A stretch of 64,000 nt of DNA from Hoeflea algicola (GTDB lineage Bacteria > Pseudomonadota > Alphaproteobacteria > Rhizobiales > Rhizobiaceae): assembly GCF_026619415.1 (NCBI RefSeq), contig NZ_JAOVZR010000001.1, positions 1,054,001 through 1,118,000 of the forward strand, written 5' to 3'. Made by a program: the position numbers and the translations under genes. The notes beneath the pieces were generated by a model that saw only the letters and a list, made by a program, of their open reading frames with translations, did not search any database and was not told the DNA's origin. Positions 1 to 8,756 of this stretch are shown piece by piece (the stretch's first letter is position 1; the number at the start of each line of letters is the position of its first letter).

Positions 1-234
1 CAGCAGCGCGCCGGCGACATTGGGGTGTGTGCACAGCCGCTCCATCATCACCTGCGCATATTCATTGGGAAAACAGCCGGGAAAACCGATCACCTGAACA
101 TCCTGATCGCGAAATTCCTGAGCGATTTCGGTGGCGACGAAATGCGCGCATTCGACCAGATAGGCGACCACGATCGTGTTGCGGATACCCTTCCGGCCGT
201 CCTTGCGCTGGTACCCCATGATGCTGCTGGTCAT
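1..234 (-). CDS. UxaA-family altronate dehydratase-type large subunit (N-terminal part, cut by window edge)
   Basis: The first 78 codons are visible and the frame stays open to the window edge. Residues 7-19 read GYQRKDGRKGIRN, the signature start of the large domain of altronate/galactarate dehydratase and sulfolactate sulfo-lyase enzymes, which use an Fe-type centre to eliminate water or sulfite from hydroxy acids. The start ATG at 234 overlaps the stop of the upstream SAF-domain gene (ATGA), so the two are translationally coupled and probably form a split UxaA enzyme. It belongs to the sugar-acid operon. The substrate cannot be told from the sequence: a sugar acid such as an altronate-like compound fits the neighbours, and a sulfo-lyase is the main alternative. 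Confidence 0.85.
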   Translation of the reverse strand, partial: MTSSIMGYQRKDGRKGIRNTIVVAYLVECAHFVATEIAQEFRDQDVQVIGFPGCFPNEYAQVMMERLCTHPNVAGALL

Positions 235-542
235 GATGCTTTCCTTTCCACGCCGTCGGTGTCGCGCAGCGAATAGGTCGGCGTATAGTCGCTACGGATA
301 TTGTGAACATGCACATGCCGCCCGACGGCGATGTTGGCGGTGGCACGACCGATCGGCATTCCGTATTTGACGATGACATCACCGGCTGAAATCGGAGATG
401 CGGCGATCTTGTGAGCCCGGGCGATGTTGTCGGTCAGCACCACATCGCGGCCATCAATGGAGATCGGGGTGCCTGCTTCGACCATTTTCAGCGCCACCAG
501 CACATTGTCTTCAGGGTGAAGTCGCAGAAAAGCATCCATCAC
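231..542 (-). CDS. SAF-domain small subunit of a UxaA-type hydro-lyase
   Basis: About 103 residues with an N-terminal DNVLVAL (12-18) and HKIA (44-47), the layout of the small SAF domain that in classical altronate dehydratase is fused in front of the large domain. Here it is a separate gene placed directly before the large-subunit gene, as in split UxaA and SuyA/SuyB-type enzymes. The start is GTG (542) or the next codon ATG (539). The GTG overlaps the stop of the upstream MaoC gene, so the genes are read as one coupled transcript. Family assignment is firm; substrate is unknown. Confidence 0.82.
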   Translation of the reverse strand: MMDAFLRLHPEDNVLVALKMVEAGTPISIDGRDVVLTDNIARAHKIAASPISAGDVIVKYGMPIGRATANIAVGRHVHVHNIRSDYTPTYSLRDTDGVERKAS

Positions 543-991
543 GCAGCATCCTTCATGTCGACCAGCAGAATATGATCAGTCGCCAGAACCGTTTCATCCT
601 TCTGGTTGATGATTTCACAGCGTTCGATCACCTGTCCCTTGCCGGGCCGTTTGGGATCCGGCTTCTTGTCGGAGATCGTCACCCGAGTATGAATCGTGTC
701 GCCGATGAAAACCGGCCGGATAAAGCGCAGCCGGTCGTAGCCATAGGAAAACGCGACCGGGTTGATGACGCTGGCGGTGAGCCCGATGCCGATTGAAAAC
801 ACCATCGTGCCATGGGCGATGCGCTGACCGAACGGCAACGTCTTGCAGAACTCGGCATCGAGGTGATGGGGAAAGAAATCGCCGGTATGACCGGCATGAA
901 CCACGAAGTCCGTCTCGGTAATTGTGCGTCCCACCGTTTCGCGCGATGCACCCAGCTCGTAGTCTTCATAATAGATCTTCTCGGTATGCAT
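539..991 (-). CDS. MaoC-type hot-dog hydratase/dehydratase (first copy)
   Basis: A 150-residue single hot-dog domain. Residues 36-48 ([13 protein letters not shown]) carry the hydratase-2 Asp/His pair (D38, H42/H43), and RIAHG (57-61) is the usual second conserved loop. Members of this family add or remove water from enoyl-CoA-type thioesters. It shares a block around residues 81-102 (SYGYDRLRF then VFIGDTIHT) with the second MaoC gene at 8757-9260, so the two are paralogs within one cluster. It lies between the Gfo/Idh/MocA gene (3-nt gap) and the SAF-domain gene (overlap). Its presence suggests that a CoA ester is an intermediate of this pathway; that is inference. Confidence 0.85.
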   Translation of the reverse strand: MHTEKIYYEDYELGASRETVGRTITETDFVVHAGHTGDFFPHHLDAEFCKTLPFGQRIAHGTMVFSIGIGLTASVINPVAFSYGYDRLRFIRPVFIGDTIHTRVTISDKKPDPKRPGKGQVIERCEIINQKDETVLATDHILLVDMKDAA

Positions 992-994
992 ATC

Positions 995-2062
995 TCAATC
1001 CTTGGTGGCCAGCGGCGTCGCCGGCGATGCGCTGCTCTGATAGGCGGCCTCGACCAGTGCCATGGTGTACCAGGCATCCTCCACCCCAGAGACCAGTTCG
1101 TCCTCCTCGCCGGTGGCAAAGCGTTGCAGCTGAGCCATCCGGTGGGTAAAGGCGTCAGGAAACCAGGCGCCCTCGAGCGGAACCTGCTGCCATTCGCCAC
1201 CGGTATTGAGCCACAACTCGTCGGGCTCGCCGCGCGGGTAATCGAGATTGACCCCGAGCTTGACATAGGCAGCACCCTCAAGCCCACAGATGCGAAATTC
1301 GCAGGCCTGGAACTTGCGCCCGAAAGCGTGGTTGTGGTTGATCGAAAGCGCGCAACGCGTGCGCGCGCCATAATCAAGAATTGCGGCGGTTCGGGTCTGT
1401 GCGATCTTGGAGGAAGGATGGCCCAGGCTCTTGGCATGCACGCCTTGCGGGTTGCCGAGGATACTGCGGACGAAATCAAGATAATGTATCGAGTGCAACG
1501 AGATCTCGACACGCGGCGCGGTTTCCAGAAATTTCCACAGATGCCAAGGCGTATCGAGCGCCAGCCAGGCATCGAAATCCACCACTTCACCAAGCACGCC
1601 CTTGTCGATGGCGTCGCGCAGCGCCAGCATCATCGGCGAAAACCGCAGCTGGAAATTGACAGCCGCGCGCAATTTGCGCTCGCGGCAAATCCTCAGGATC
1701 TCCGTGGCGCCGGCAAGATCGCTGCCCATCGGTTTTTGCAGCAGCACCGGCGCGCCTTCAGGCAATTGCCGCAGAATGTCGGCATGGACGTCGGGCGGGG
1801 TCGCCAGATCAAACACCACACCTTGCTGTGCAGCCGCGGCCTCAGCCGTCTCGTAGGCGCTAACGCCCCACTTTTCGGCCAGCGCCCGTGCTTTTTCAAG
1901 ATCAGGGTCGTAAATGCCGGCCACCGGAAAACCGCCATTGCGATAGGCCGGCAGATGCGCGTCTGTAACAATCGAGCCGGCGCCGAAAATGACGATCGGC
2001 ATTGCCTGCGCCGGACGCGGCCAGCTCTGATTGAGTGCGGGCAAGGATGTTCTGTCAGTCAT
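995..2062 (-). CDS. Gfo/Idh/MocA-family oxidoreductase
   Basis: A 355-residue NAD(P)-dependent dehydrogenase. The Rossmann glycine motif GAGSIV is at 27-32, and QKP at 109-111 replaces the usual EKP, keeping the catalytic Lys (K110). SLHSIHYLD in the second half carries the family His. Such enzymes oxidise sugars or inositols to lactones or keto compounds in the cytoplasm. The start ATG at 2062 overlaps the stop of the mutarotase gene by 8 nt, so both are in one operon. In this context it may be the sugar 1-dehydrogenase of a non-phosphorylative pathway, but Gfo/Idh/MocA proteins have very varied substrates. Confidence 0.85.
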   Translation of the reverse strand: MTDRTSLPALNQSWPRPAQAMPIVIFGAGSIVTDAHLPAYRNGGFPVAGIYDPDLEKARALAEKWGVSAYETAEAAAAQQGVVFDLATPPDVHADILRQLPEGAPVLLQKPMGSDLAGATEILRICRERKLRAAVNFQLRFSPMMLALRDAIDKGVLGEVVDFDAWLALDTPWHLWKFLETAPRVEISLHSIHYLDFVRSILGNPQGVHAKSLGHPSSKIAQTRTAAILDYGARTRCALSINHNHAFGRKFQACEFRICGLEGAAYVKLGVNLDYPRGEPDELWLNTGGEWQQVPLEGAWFPDAFTHRMAQLQRFATGEEDELVSGVEDAWYTMALVEAAYQSSASPATPLATKD

Positions 2063-2384
2063 GGTGAAACACGTCCTCCATCATCGCCCACCACTCGCCC
2101 TCGGCGCGGCTTTCCAGCGGTACCTGAGCGGGCATGCAGACATCCCACCAGCGCTGGGTTTCCGGATCAGCCGCCATTTTCGCGGCGTCAGCGGCAAAAT
2201 CCTCGCCGTGGTATTCCCAATAGCCAAACAGCAGGTTTTCCGGCTCGCGCAGGAAGATCGTGTAGTTGCGGATATTGCATTCGCTGATCTTGGCCAGCAC
2301 GCCGGGCCATACGTCAGCATGGAGCTTCTTGTACTCCGCAATCTTTTCGGGCTTCAGCCCGATCACCATTCCCATTCGCTGCAT
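2055..2384 (-). CDS. L-rhamnose mutarotase-like protein
   Basis: A 109-residue protein of the RhaM/COG3254 family of ferredoxin-like anomerases. RMGMVIGLKPEKIAEYKKLH at the start and NYTIFLREPENLLFGYWEY in the middle match the conserved face that holds the sugar ring. These proteins speed up alpha/beta interconversion of L-rhamnose or related deoxy sugars. The ATG at 2384 was chosen because AGGAGC lies just upstream; the longer frame has no ribosome binding site and would run into the preceding gene. It sits between the enolase-superfamily gene and the oxidoreductase gene, which points to a pyranose as the imported substrate. Confidence 0.83.
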   Translation of the reverse strand: MQRMGMVIGLKPEKIAEYKKLHADVWPGVLAKISECNIRNYTIFLREPENLLFGYWEYHGEDFAADAAKMAADPETQRWWDVCMPAQVPLESRAEGEWWAMMEDVFHHD

Positions 2385-2394
2385 GATATTGCTC

Positions 2395-3507
2395 CTAAGC
2401 CGAAATATCGATCGACAGGCCATCGATCCTGGCAGCGGCGATGGCGTCCCAGTCCCAGGCGATGCCGAGGCCCGGTTCAGCCGAGGGAATCGCCCGCCCG
2501 TCCTTCATTTCCATGCCCTCGGTGGTGAGTGAATCAAGCTGCGGAATGTATTCGAGCCAGGGCGCATTGGGGATCGCGCAGACCAGGCTCACATGCAGTT
2601 CCATCAGGAAATGCGGACACACCGGCACATTCTGCGCCTCGGCCATATGGGCAACCTTGAGCCATGGCGTGATGCCGCCGATGCGGGCCACATCGACCTG
2701 GACGATCGAGGCGCCGCCCAGCGTCAGGTAATCCTTGAACTGGCTGATCGAATACATGCTCTCGCCAACCGCTATCGGCACACTGGTCGAGGCCGCAAGC
2801 CGCACATGCTCCATCACATCGTCGGCCGGCATGGGCTCCTCGAACCAGGCAATATCATGCCGCTCAAGCACCTTCGCGCGACGTGTGGCTTCAGCCCGCG
2901 AAAATGCCTGGTTGGCATCGGTCATGATCTCGTAGCCCGGGCCGACCGCTTCGCGCACCGCACGAAGGCGCGCGTCATCTTCGCTCAGATGCGGACGACC
3001 GATCTTGATCTTGGAGCCGCAAAAGCCCTTGGCCTGCGCCGCGAGCGCATCATCGACCAGCGCCTGGGTTTCGATATGTAGCCAGCCGCCTTCGGTGGTG
3101 TACATCGGCACGCTGTCCTTGGAGCCACCGGCCATCTTGTAAAGCGGCAGCTGGGCGCGGCGGCAGCGCATATCCCACAGCGCAGTATCGACGGCGGCGA
3201 GCGCCAGCGAGGTGATCGCGCCAACCGCGGTTGCGTGGGTTGAAAACAAGAGCCCTCGCCAGATCCGCTCGATGTTCTCCGCATCCTGCCCCAACAGCCG
3301 CGGTGCCAGCGTGTCGCGCAACAGCGACATGATCGCCGGTCCGCCCTGCCCGATGGTGTAGCTGTAACCGGTGCCGGTGGCGCCATCAGCATCGGTGATC
3401 CGCAGGATCGGTGTTTCCTGGCTTTCAAACGACTGGATGGCGTCGGTCCGCAAGACTTTCGGCTTGAGATCGACCATGAAAACTTCGACGCGTTCGATAA
3501 TGGCCAT
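2395..3507 (-). CDS. Mandelate racemase/muconate lactonizing enzyme-family sugar-acid dehydratase
   Basis: A 370-residue enolase-superfamily enzyme. Visible active-site elements are KIK (K166, K168), the metal ligands D197 (in MTDANQAF), E223 and E249 (in GES), and the general-base His299 in CPHF. This Lys/His pattern is typical of acid-sugar dehydratases that turn aldonates into 2-keto-3-deoxy acids. The gene lies directly between the importer ATPase gene (2-nt gap) and the mutarotase gene. The sugar acid (for example a rhamnonate-, fuconate- or talarate-like compound) cannot be assigned by eye. Confidence 0.85.
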   Translation of the reverse strand: MAIIERVEVFMVDLKPKVLRTDAIQSFESQETPILRITDADGATGTGYSYTIGQGGPAIMSLLRDTLAPRLLGQDAENIERIWRGLLFSTHATAVGAITSLALAAVDTALWDMRCRRAQLPLYKMAGGSKDSVPMYTTEGGWLHIETQALVDDALAAQAKGFCGSKIKIGRPHLSEDDARLRAVREAVGPGYEIMTDANQAFSRAEATRRAKVLERHDIAWFEEPMPADDVMEHVRLAASTSVPIAVGESMYSISQFKDYLTLGGASIVQVDVARIGGITPWLKVAHMAEAQNVPVCPHFLMELHVSLVCAIPNAPWLEYIPQLDSLTTEGMEMKDGRAIPSAEPGLGIAWDWDAIAAARIDGLSIDISA

Positions 3508-3509
3508 GA

Positions 3510-4601
3510 CTACCTCAGCGATTGTTCGGTTTCAGCATCAAACAGATGGCACTTGGCCAGATCGAGCTGGAAACGCAGCGTCTCGCCAATGGTGACTGGA
3601 CGCGGGTTGAGCATCTTGGCCTGAACCTGCTCTCCGGCGATTTCGCCAAAGAGCAGCGTTTCCGCGCCAAGCGGTTCGGTCAACGACATCGTCATGTCGA
3701 TCTCGGCGCTCTCGCTGCCCTGCGGCAAGGCATGGCCGATCGGCATCAGATTGTCAGCGCGGAAGCCCAGCGTCACCTTGCGCCCGGGCTTCAGCCCCTT
3801 GAAGGCTGACGGCAGCGGCAGTTGCACGCCTTCCGCCATCTCAAGCGTATCACCACCCGCAGCAATCGTGGCCGGAATCAGGTTCATCGGCGGTGATCCG
3901 ATGAAGGTGGCGACGAAGGTGTTGACCGGGTTCTCGAACACTTCGAGCGGTGTGCCCTGCTGTTCGATAATGCCGTCACGCATGATGACGATACGATCAG
4001 CCAGCGTCATCGCTTCGACCTGATCGTGGGTCACATAGATGATGGTGGTCTTGACCTTGTGGTGCAGCTTCTTGATTTCGACCCGCATCTGCGCACGCAA
4101 CTTGGCGTCGAGATTGGACAGCGGTTCGTCAAACAGGAACACGTCGGGATGGCGCACGATGGCGCGCCCCATGGCCACGCGCTGGCGCTGGCCACCGGAC
4201 AGTTCGGAGGGCCGACGGTCGAGATACTCGTTGAGGCTCAGGATGGTTGCCGCCGCATGCACGGCCGCATCGATCTCTTCCTGTGTTTTCTTGGCGATCT
4301 TCAACGTGAAACCAAGATTTTCACGCACGGTCATATGCGGGTAGAGCGCATAATTCTGAAACACCATCGAGATGTTGCGCGCCCGCGGCGGCAGATCGTT
4401 GACCAGCGCGTCACCGATATAGACCTCGCCGCCAGAGATATCCTCCAGTCCGGCAATCATCCGCAGCGTGGTCGACTTGCCGCAACCGGAGGGACCGACC
4501 AGAACCACAAACTCTCCGTGGGCGATGTCGAGGTCGATGCCATGCACGACGCGCAGCGAACCATATTTCTTTTCAACGTTTTTAAGGTGGACCTGAGCCA
4601 T
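3510..4601 (-). CDS. Sugar ABC transporter ATP-binding protein (UgpC/MalK type)
   Basis: A 363-residue ATPase that powers the importer encoded just upstream. Walker A GPSGCGKST is at 36-44, the Q-loop FQNYALYPH near 81-89, the signature LSGGQ at 134-138, and Walker B FLFDEP at 155-160. The C-terminal third is the TOBE-type regulatory domain of MalK/UgpC proteins. The start ATG at 4601 was chosen because the family N-terminus (MAQVHLKNVEKKYG) begins there; a longer frame to 4817 only reads out-of-frame through the permease gene. Gaps to both neighbours are 2 nt. Confidence 0.92.
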   Translation of the reverse strand: MAQVHLKNVEKKYGSLRVVHGIDLDIAHGEFVVLVGPSGCGKSTTLRMIAGLEDISGGEVYIGDALVNDLPPRARNISMVFQNYALYPHMTVRENLGFTLKIAKKTQEEIDAAVHAAATILSLNEYLDRRPSELSGGQRQRVAMGRAIVRHPDVFLFDEPLSNLDAKLRAQMRVEIKKLHHKVKTTIIYVTHDQVEAMTLADRIVIMRDGIIEQQGTPLEVFENPVNTFVATFIGSPPMNLIPATIAAGGDTLEMAEGVQLPLPSAFKGLKPGRKVTLGFRADNLMPIGHALPQGSESAEIDMTMSLTEPLGAETLLFGEIAGEQVQAKMLNPRPVTIGETLRFQLDLAKCHLFDAETEQSLR

Positions 4602-4603
4602 GA

Positions 4604-5470
4604 CTATCCCTTGACGCCTCCGAATGTGAGGCCAGCAATGAGGTGTTTCTGGACGAGGAAGGTGAGGATCAGCGCCGGGATGATCATCACCACCGCAAGC
4701 GCCGACATCCCGCCCCAGTTCAACGTGAATTCCGAAGTGAAATCGAGCAGACCAACCGGCATGGTCTTGGAATTGACCGACCGGGTGAGCTGGCTGGCCA
4801 GCGCATATTCGTTCCATGATGTCAGGAAGGCGAAGATGCCGGCCGAGGCAACCCCGGCCTTGGCTACCGGAAACTCGACCTTCCAGAACGCCTGCCAGCG
4901 GGTGCAGCCATCAATTTCGGCGGCTTCAGCCAGTTCCCGCGGCACCTGCCGGAAGAACCCGTCGATCAGCCAGATCGTAAACGGCACGTTCATGGCGACA
5001 TAGGCCAGGATCAGCCCGAAATGAGTATCGATGATGCCAAGCCTGGCAAAAACGATGAACAGCGGCAGAGACAAGGCAATTCCGGGCACTGCGCGGGTCA
5101 GCATCATGCCCACAAAGATCGCCGCCTTGCCGCGGAACCGGTAGCGCGCGAACGCATAGCCACCGGCCATGCCGACCAGAATGGCGATGACAGTAGAGGT
5201 CACCGAGATGATCAACGAATTGGTGAAATAGCGGATCACCGGAATGCCGCCCTCGCCCGCAGCACCGAACATGGCGCGGTAGTGGTCGAGATTGAGTTCG
5301 TTGGGGATCCAGACCGGCGGTTTTGCCATGATCTCGACGGTTGGCCGGAACGAGTTCAGCACCACCCAGAGCCCGGGCAGGCAGATGATCGACATCGCGA
5401 TAAACAGCGCCACGAAATGGGCGAGCTTCAGTGCACGACGATTGAAACGGTGTTTGGCGTTGAGTTCCAT
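4604..5470 (-). CDS. Sugar ABC transporter permease (MalG type)
   Basis: A 288-residue inner-membrane protein with about six hydrophobic helices. The cytoplasmic EAA loop reads ELAEAAEIDGCTRWQAFWKV in the second half and contacts the ATPase. The start at 5470 follows a GGGGGA ribosome binding site and gives the family N-terminus, with a positively charged stretch before the first helix. It pairs with the permease at 5475-6374 (4-nt gap) to form the channel. The MalG/UgpE family handles mono- and oligosaccharides or glycerol phosphates. Confidence 0.9.
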   Translation of the reverse strand: MELNAKHRFNRRALKLAHFVALFIAMSIICLPGLWVVLNSFRPTVEIMAKPPVWIPNELNLDHYRAMFGAAGEGGIPVIRYFTNSLIISVTSTVIAILVGMAGGYAFARYRFRGKAAIFVGMMLTRAVPGIALSLPLFIVFARLGIIDTHFGLILAYVAMNVPFTIWLIDGFFRQVPRELAEAAEIDGCTRWQAFWKVEFPVAKAGVASAGIFAFLTSWNEYALASQLTRSVNSKTMPVGLLDFTSEFTLNWGGMSALAVVMIIPALILTFLVQKHLIAGLTFGGVKG

Positions 5471-5474
5471 CTGA

Positions 5475-6374
5475 TCAGTCCCCCATTCCGACAACCTGCC
5501 GCGACGCACTGAGCTTGCGGAAGAAGAAGATGGTGAAGAAGATCGCCAGGGCGATCGAGATATAGCCCATGGCGTTGGCCAGGCCCATCTTGGCATCCAC
5601 ATAACCGGTCCGCGCCAGCATCGTCCAAATCAGCTCGGTACGATGCGCAGGCCCGCCATTGGTCATGATCTTGACGATGTCATAGGCCCGCGCCACATCG
5701 AGGCTGCGGATGGCAAGAGCAATGTTGATGAACGGCATGATGAACGGCAGCGTGATGTGGCGAAACGTCTGCCACGAGGTGCAGCCATCGACTTTGGCCG
5801 CTTCCAGCGGATCACGCGGAACCGCAAACAACCCGGCAAGGATGAGGATGGCAAAGACCGAGGTCGACATCCAGACTTCGGCGAAGATGATCGCGAACAT
5901 CGCCAGTTTGCCATCGACCAGCCAGGGAATAGCGGCCTCGGTCAGCCCTAGCGACTGCAGTGCATTGTTCATCAACCCGATATTGTCGTTGAAGATGAAC
6001 TTGAACTGGAACCCGACCAGGATCGGCGAGAACATCATCGGAAACATCATGATGGTGCGCAGCCCGCGCTGGCCCCAGGTGACCTTGTTGACCAGAAGCG
6101 CCAGCCCGAGCCCCAGCAACATCTCCACATTGAGTGCAACCGTCAGCAGAAAAACCGTGCGGCCAAAGGCCCACCAGAATCCCGCGTCACCGAACAGCCG
6201 CACGTAATTGCGCAGCCCGATCCAGGTGAAGATGCTCTCAGGCCTCGTCAGCCGGTAGGCCGTGAAGCTCGAATAGAAAGACAACACCAGCGGCACCAGC
6301 ACGACCGCAGCCAGGATAATAAGAGCCGGCAATAATAGACTAAGCCAGGGCGGCAGTTTGAGCCGTCGCATCAT
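5475..6374 (-). CDS. Sugar ABC transporter permease (MalF type)
   Basis: A 299-residue permease with six predicted helices; the first (LSLLLPALIILAAVVLVPLV) follows a short basic N-terminus. The EAA loop is DPLEAAKVDGCTSWQTF. The start is one of GTG 6377, ATG 6374 or ATG 6371; I chose 6374, with GGGACG just upstream. A stable hairpin lies in the gap between this gene and the binding-protein gene, so it is probably expressed below the level of the binding protein. Confidence 0.9.
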   Translation of the reverse strand: MMRRLKLPPWLSLLLPALIILAAVVLVPLVLSFYSSFTAYRLTRPESIFTWIGLRNYVRLFGDAGFWWAFGRTVFLLTVALNVEMLLGLGLALLVNKVTWGQRGLRTIMMFPMMFSPILVGFQFKFIFNDNIGLMNNALQSLGLTEAAIPWLVDGKLAMFAIIFAEVWMSTSVFAILILAGLFAVPRDPLEAAKVDGCTSWQTFRHITLPFIMPFINIALAIRSLDVARAYDIVKIMTNGGPAHRTELIWTMLARTGYVDAKMGLANAMGYISIALAIFFTIFFFRKLSASRQVVGMGD

Positions 6375-6401
6375 CACGTCCCGTATCGCATGAGGAAAAA
6401 G

Positions 6402-6432
6402 GCGAAGCCGGCCACCAGGTGCCCGGCTTCGC
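6402..6432 (-). terminator. Intercistronic hairpin after the binding-protein gene
   Basis: Read on the minus strand, a perfect 10-bp stem (GCGAAGCCGG paired with CCGGCTTCGC) with an 11-nt loop follows the stop of the binding-protein gene and is followed by CTTTTTCCTC. Such partial terminators or 3'-end stabilisers are common between the binding-protein gene and the permease genes of ABC importers, where they raise binding-protein expression. The stem is seen directly; the regulatory role is inferred. Confidence 0.65.
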
Positions 6433-6448
6433 GAGGTCTTGGGAGACC

Positions 6449-7750
6449 CTAGTAGACGCCGTTATCCTGCATCATCTCGTCAACCGCTTCCGATGCATCT
6501 GCCAGAGCCTGATCGACGGTCTTGTCGCCGAGGATAGCTGCCTGCAGTTCCGGGAAGATCAGGTTGCCCGCTTCGATCCAGTATGGTGTCGGCGGAACCG
6601 GAAACGCAGTCTTGGCGGTTTCCTGGAAAGCCTGCAGAACTTCGTTCTTGTAGGCATCATCCTTGGCCTGCTCGATCACCCAGTCCCACACAGCCGATCG
6701 CGTCGGCAGCGGGCCTGCGCTTGATTCGAGCTTCTGGCTGTCCTCATTGGTCAGGAAATCCACCAGCGAAGCGGCTGCTTCCTTGTTGGCGCAAGCCTCG
6801 GTGACCGAGAAGCCATGGAAGCCGGACCAACCGGTCCGCACGCCGGCCGACCCCTTGGGTGCCGGCGCCACGCCAACATTGCCCGCCACCTTGGATGCGG
6901 ACGGATCGTTGAAAAAGCCCGACCAGCCCGGCCAGTCCAGATTCAACGCAATCGTGCCTGACGCAAAGCCGTTGCCAAGATCGTCCCACAGATAGTTGGT
7001 CGTGCCCGGAGGAACCGCACCGGCCTTGTAGAGATCAACAAACCACTGCAACGCTTCCTTACCAGCATCCGAGTTGAACGCAGGCGAGAAGTCATCATTG
7101 AGCATCTTGCCGCCATTGGCGACGATCAGTTCATAGAACCGGCCATTGATCGCTTCATCCTTGCCCGCATACTGCGTGCCATAGAAATTCGGCGGATCGG
7201 CAAAGAACATAGCCTGTTCGCGGAACTGGTCCCAGGTTTCAGGCGGGGCCAGATCATAGCCGTGTTTTTCCTTGAACGACGCGGCCTTGTCGGCGTCCTC
7301 ATAGAGGCTCTTCTGGTAATACAGCGCCGAAACATCGAACTGCGCACGCGGCAGCATCACCAGCTTGCCATCCAGCGTCGCCGCAGCAATGTTGGCAGGC
7401 ACAAATTCGGCCACTGTTTCGGCCGGGATCAATGCCGACAAATCAGTGTAAAGCGCCGGGTACTGCGAGGCGAATGACGAATGGTTGGAGCCGACGCACC
7501 AGCCGGTCGTGCCGGCAGCGAGATCGGATTTGAATTCCTTGTCCAGCTCGAAATGATTCTTCTTCGAGATGATCTGCACCGTGGCGCCGGTCTCCTTTTC
7601 CCACTCGGCGATACGGCTGTAGAGTTTTTCGTACTGCTCGCCGCCAATCAGTTTGGCTTCGAGCGTTATTCCATCAAACTGGCCTGCGCCGGCTGAGGCT
7701 GTGCTCAGCAACAACGCGGCAAGCGTAAGGTGCAAATGCGAACGTTTCAT
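6449..7750 (-). CDS. Extracellular sugar-binding protein of the ABC importer
   Basis: A 433-residue periplasmic solute-binding protein of family 1. The N-terminus is a signal peptide (basic MKRSHLHL, a hydrophobic stretch LTLAALLLSTASA, then AGAGQ). The ATG at 7750 is preceded by GGGAGGAC, whereas the longer frame from 7768 would spoil the signal peptide. It heads the importer operon and delivers the substrate to the two permeases. The motif W-N-D-G type ligand contacts cannot be assigned by eye, so the sugar is unknown. Confidence 0.9.
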   Translation of the reverse strand: MKRSHLHLTLAALLLSTASAGAGQFDGITLEAKLIGGEQYEKLYSRIAEWEKETGATVQIISKKNHFELDKEFKSDLAAGTTGWCVGSNHSSFASQYPALYTDLSALIPAETVAEFVPANIAAATLDGKLVMLPRAQFDVSALYYQKSLYEDADKAASFKEKHGYDLAPPETWDQFREQAMFFADPPNFYGTQYAGKDEAINGRFYELIVANGGKMLNDDFSPAFNSDAGKEALQWFVDLYKAGAVPPGTTNYLWDDLGNGFASGTIALNLDWPGWSGFFNDPSASKVAGNVGVAPAPKGSAGVRTGWSGFHGFSVTEACANKEAAASLVDFLTNEDSQKLESSAGPLPTRSAVWDWVIEQAKDDAYKNEVLQAFQETAKTAFPVPPTPYWIEAGNLIFPELQAAILGDKTVDQALADASEAVDEMMQDNGVY

Positions 7751-7883
7751 AATGTCCTCCCGATTCAAATCCTCTGGCGCGGCGTCACAACAAGCGCTTC
7801 CAATTCGCTAGAGATTTTTGTATGTAAACGTAACTTTCAAATATGGTCAAGGCAAATCTACCTCGACGAAAGGCGCACCACCG
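7751..7883. promoter_or_regulatory. Divergent promoter region of the catabolic cluster
   Basis: This 133-bp AT-richer gap separates the divergently read importer operon and amidohydrolase gene, so promoters for both must lie here. I see no clean operator: the sequence around 7820-7835 (TGTAAACGTAAC) only faintly recalls a LacI-type half site. No regulator gene of the cluster lies inside the window. Confidence 0.4.
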
Positions 7884-8723
7884 ATGTTTTTTGATACCCA
7901 TCTGCATCTGATCGACATGGACAGGCTCGAATATCCCTGGCTTGATGAAGCCCCGGCCCTGCGCGCCAATGCATCTTTCGAGGACTATTCCCGCACTGCC
8001 CGCCGGGTCGGCATCACCCGTACATTGCACATGGAAGTCGATGTCGCACCGGCTCAGCAGATGGCCGAAACCGAAATGGTGGAGGAACTGATGGCAGTGC
8101 CCGACAGCCTGATCTGCGGCGCCATCGCATCCTGCCGACCGGAAAACGAAGGGTTTCCAACTTACGTGGAGAATGTACTGCAGCGCCCTGCCGTAAGGGG
8201 TCTGCGCCGGGTTTTGCACGTTGTGCCCGACGGGGTTTCGCGCCAGCCTCTGTTTCGCGCCAACATCAACCGGCTGGCAACCACCCGCCTGACCTTCGAT
8301 ATGTGTTTTCTCGCCCGGCAATTACCAATTGCTGCGGAACTGGCCGATGCCTGCCCCGATGTAACCTTCGTACTCGATCACGGCGGCGTGCCCGATATTC
8401 GCGGCGGCGACCACGCCAACTGGGCCCGGGATCTGCGCGCATTGGCAAAGCGCCCCAATGTGATTGCCAAGCTGTCCGGCTTCATCGCCTATGCCGATCC
8501 CGACCGCTGGACGCTCAATGATCTGCGCCCCTATGTCGAAACGGTGATCGACGCCTTCGGATTCGAACGGCTGGTGTGGGGCAGCGACAGCCCGGTCGTA
8601 ACCCTGGGCGGCAGTATCGAGACATGGGTGGCTGCGACCCAGGCGCTGATCGCGGACTGCTCGGCGCGGGAGCGGGCGTTGCTGACCCATGAAAATGCCG
8701 AGAAACTGTGGCTGGCGGACTGA
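7884..8723 (+). CDS. Amidohydrolase-2-family hydrolase (possible sugar lactonase)
   Basis: A 279-residue metal-dependent TIM-barrel hydrolase. HLH (H6, H8) gives the first metal ligands, VLDHGGVPD lies mid-protein, and WGSDSPV near the C-terminus carries the conserved Asp. Relatives include L-fuconolactonase/L-rhamnonolactonase-type lactonases and decarboxylases of the ACMSD type. Given the mutarotase and acid-sugar dehydratase across the divergent promoter, opening of a sugar lactone is the most likely role. The start at 7884 fits the family N-terminus; the upstream 22-codon extension reads through the promoter region and was dropped. Confidence 0.82.
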   Translation: MFFDTHLHLIDMDRLEYPWLDEAPALRANASFEDYSRTARRVGITRTLHMEVDVAPAQQMAETEMVEELMAVPDSLICGAIASCRPENEGFPTYVENVLQRPAVRGLRRVLHVVPDGVSRQPLFRANINRLATTRLTFDMCFLARQLPIAAELADACPDVTFVLDHGGVPDIRGGDHANWARDLRALAKRPNVIAKLSGFIAYADPDRWTLNDLRPYVETVIDAFGFERLVWGSDSPVVTLGGSIETWVAATQALIADCSARERALLTHENAEKLWLAD

Positions 8724-8756
8724 CCGCCCGCCGCCACATCTTTCGACAGCCCCGAA

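Noticed and set aside
812..2287. 491-codon plus-strand frame
   Set aside because: It is antisense to the Gfo/Idh/MocA and mutarotase genes, which have clear family motifs; the frame is a high-GC shadow.
4602..4817. 72-residue N-terminal extension of the importer ATPase
   Set aside because: Reads a permease gene out of frame; the ABC domain begins at the ATG at 4601.
7815..7835. Possible LacI-type operator (TGTAAACGTAAC)
   Set aside because: Only one arm fits; the other arm does not pair, and no LacI-family gene is in the window.
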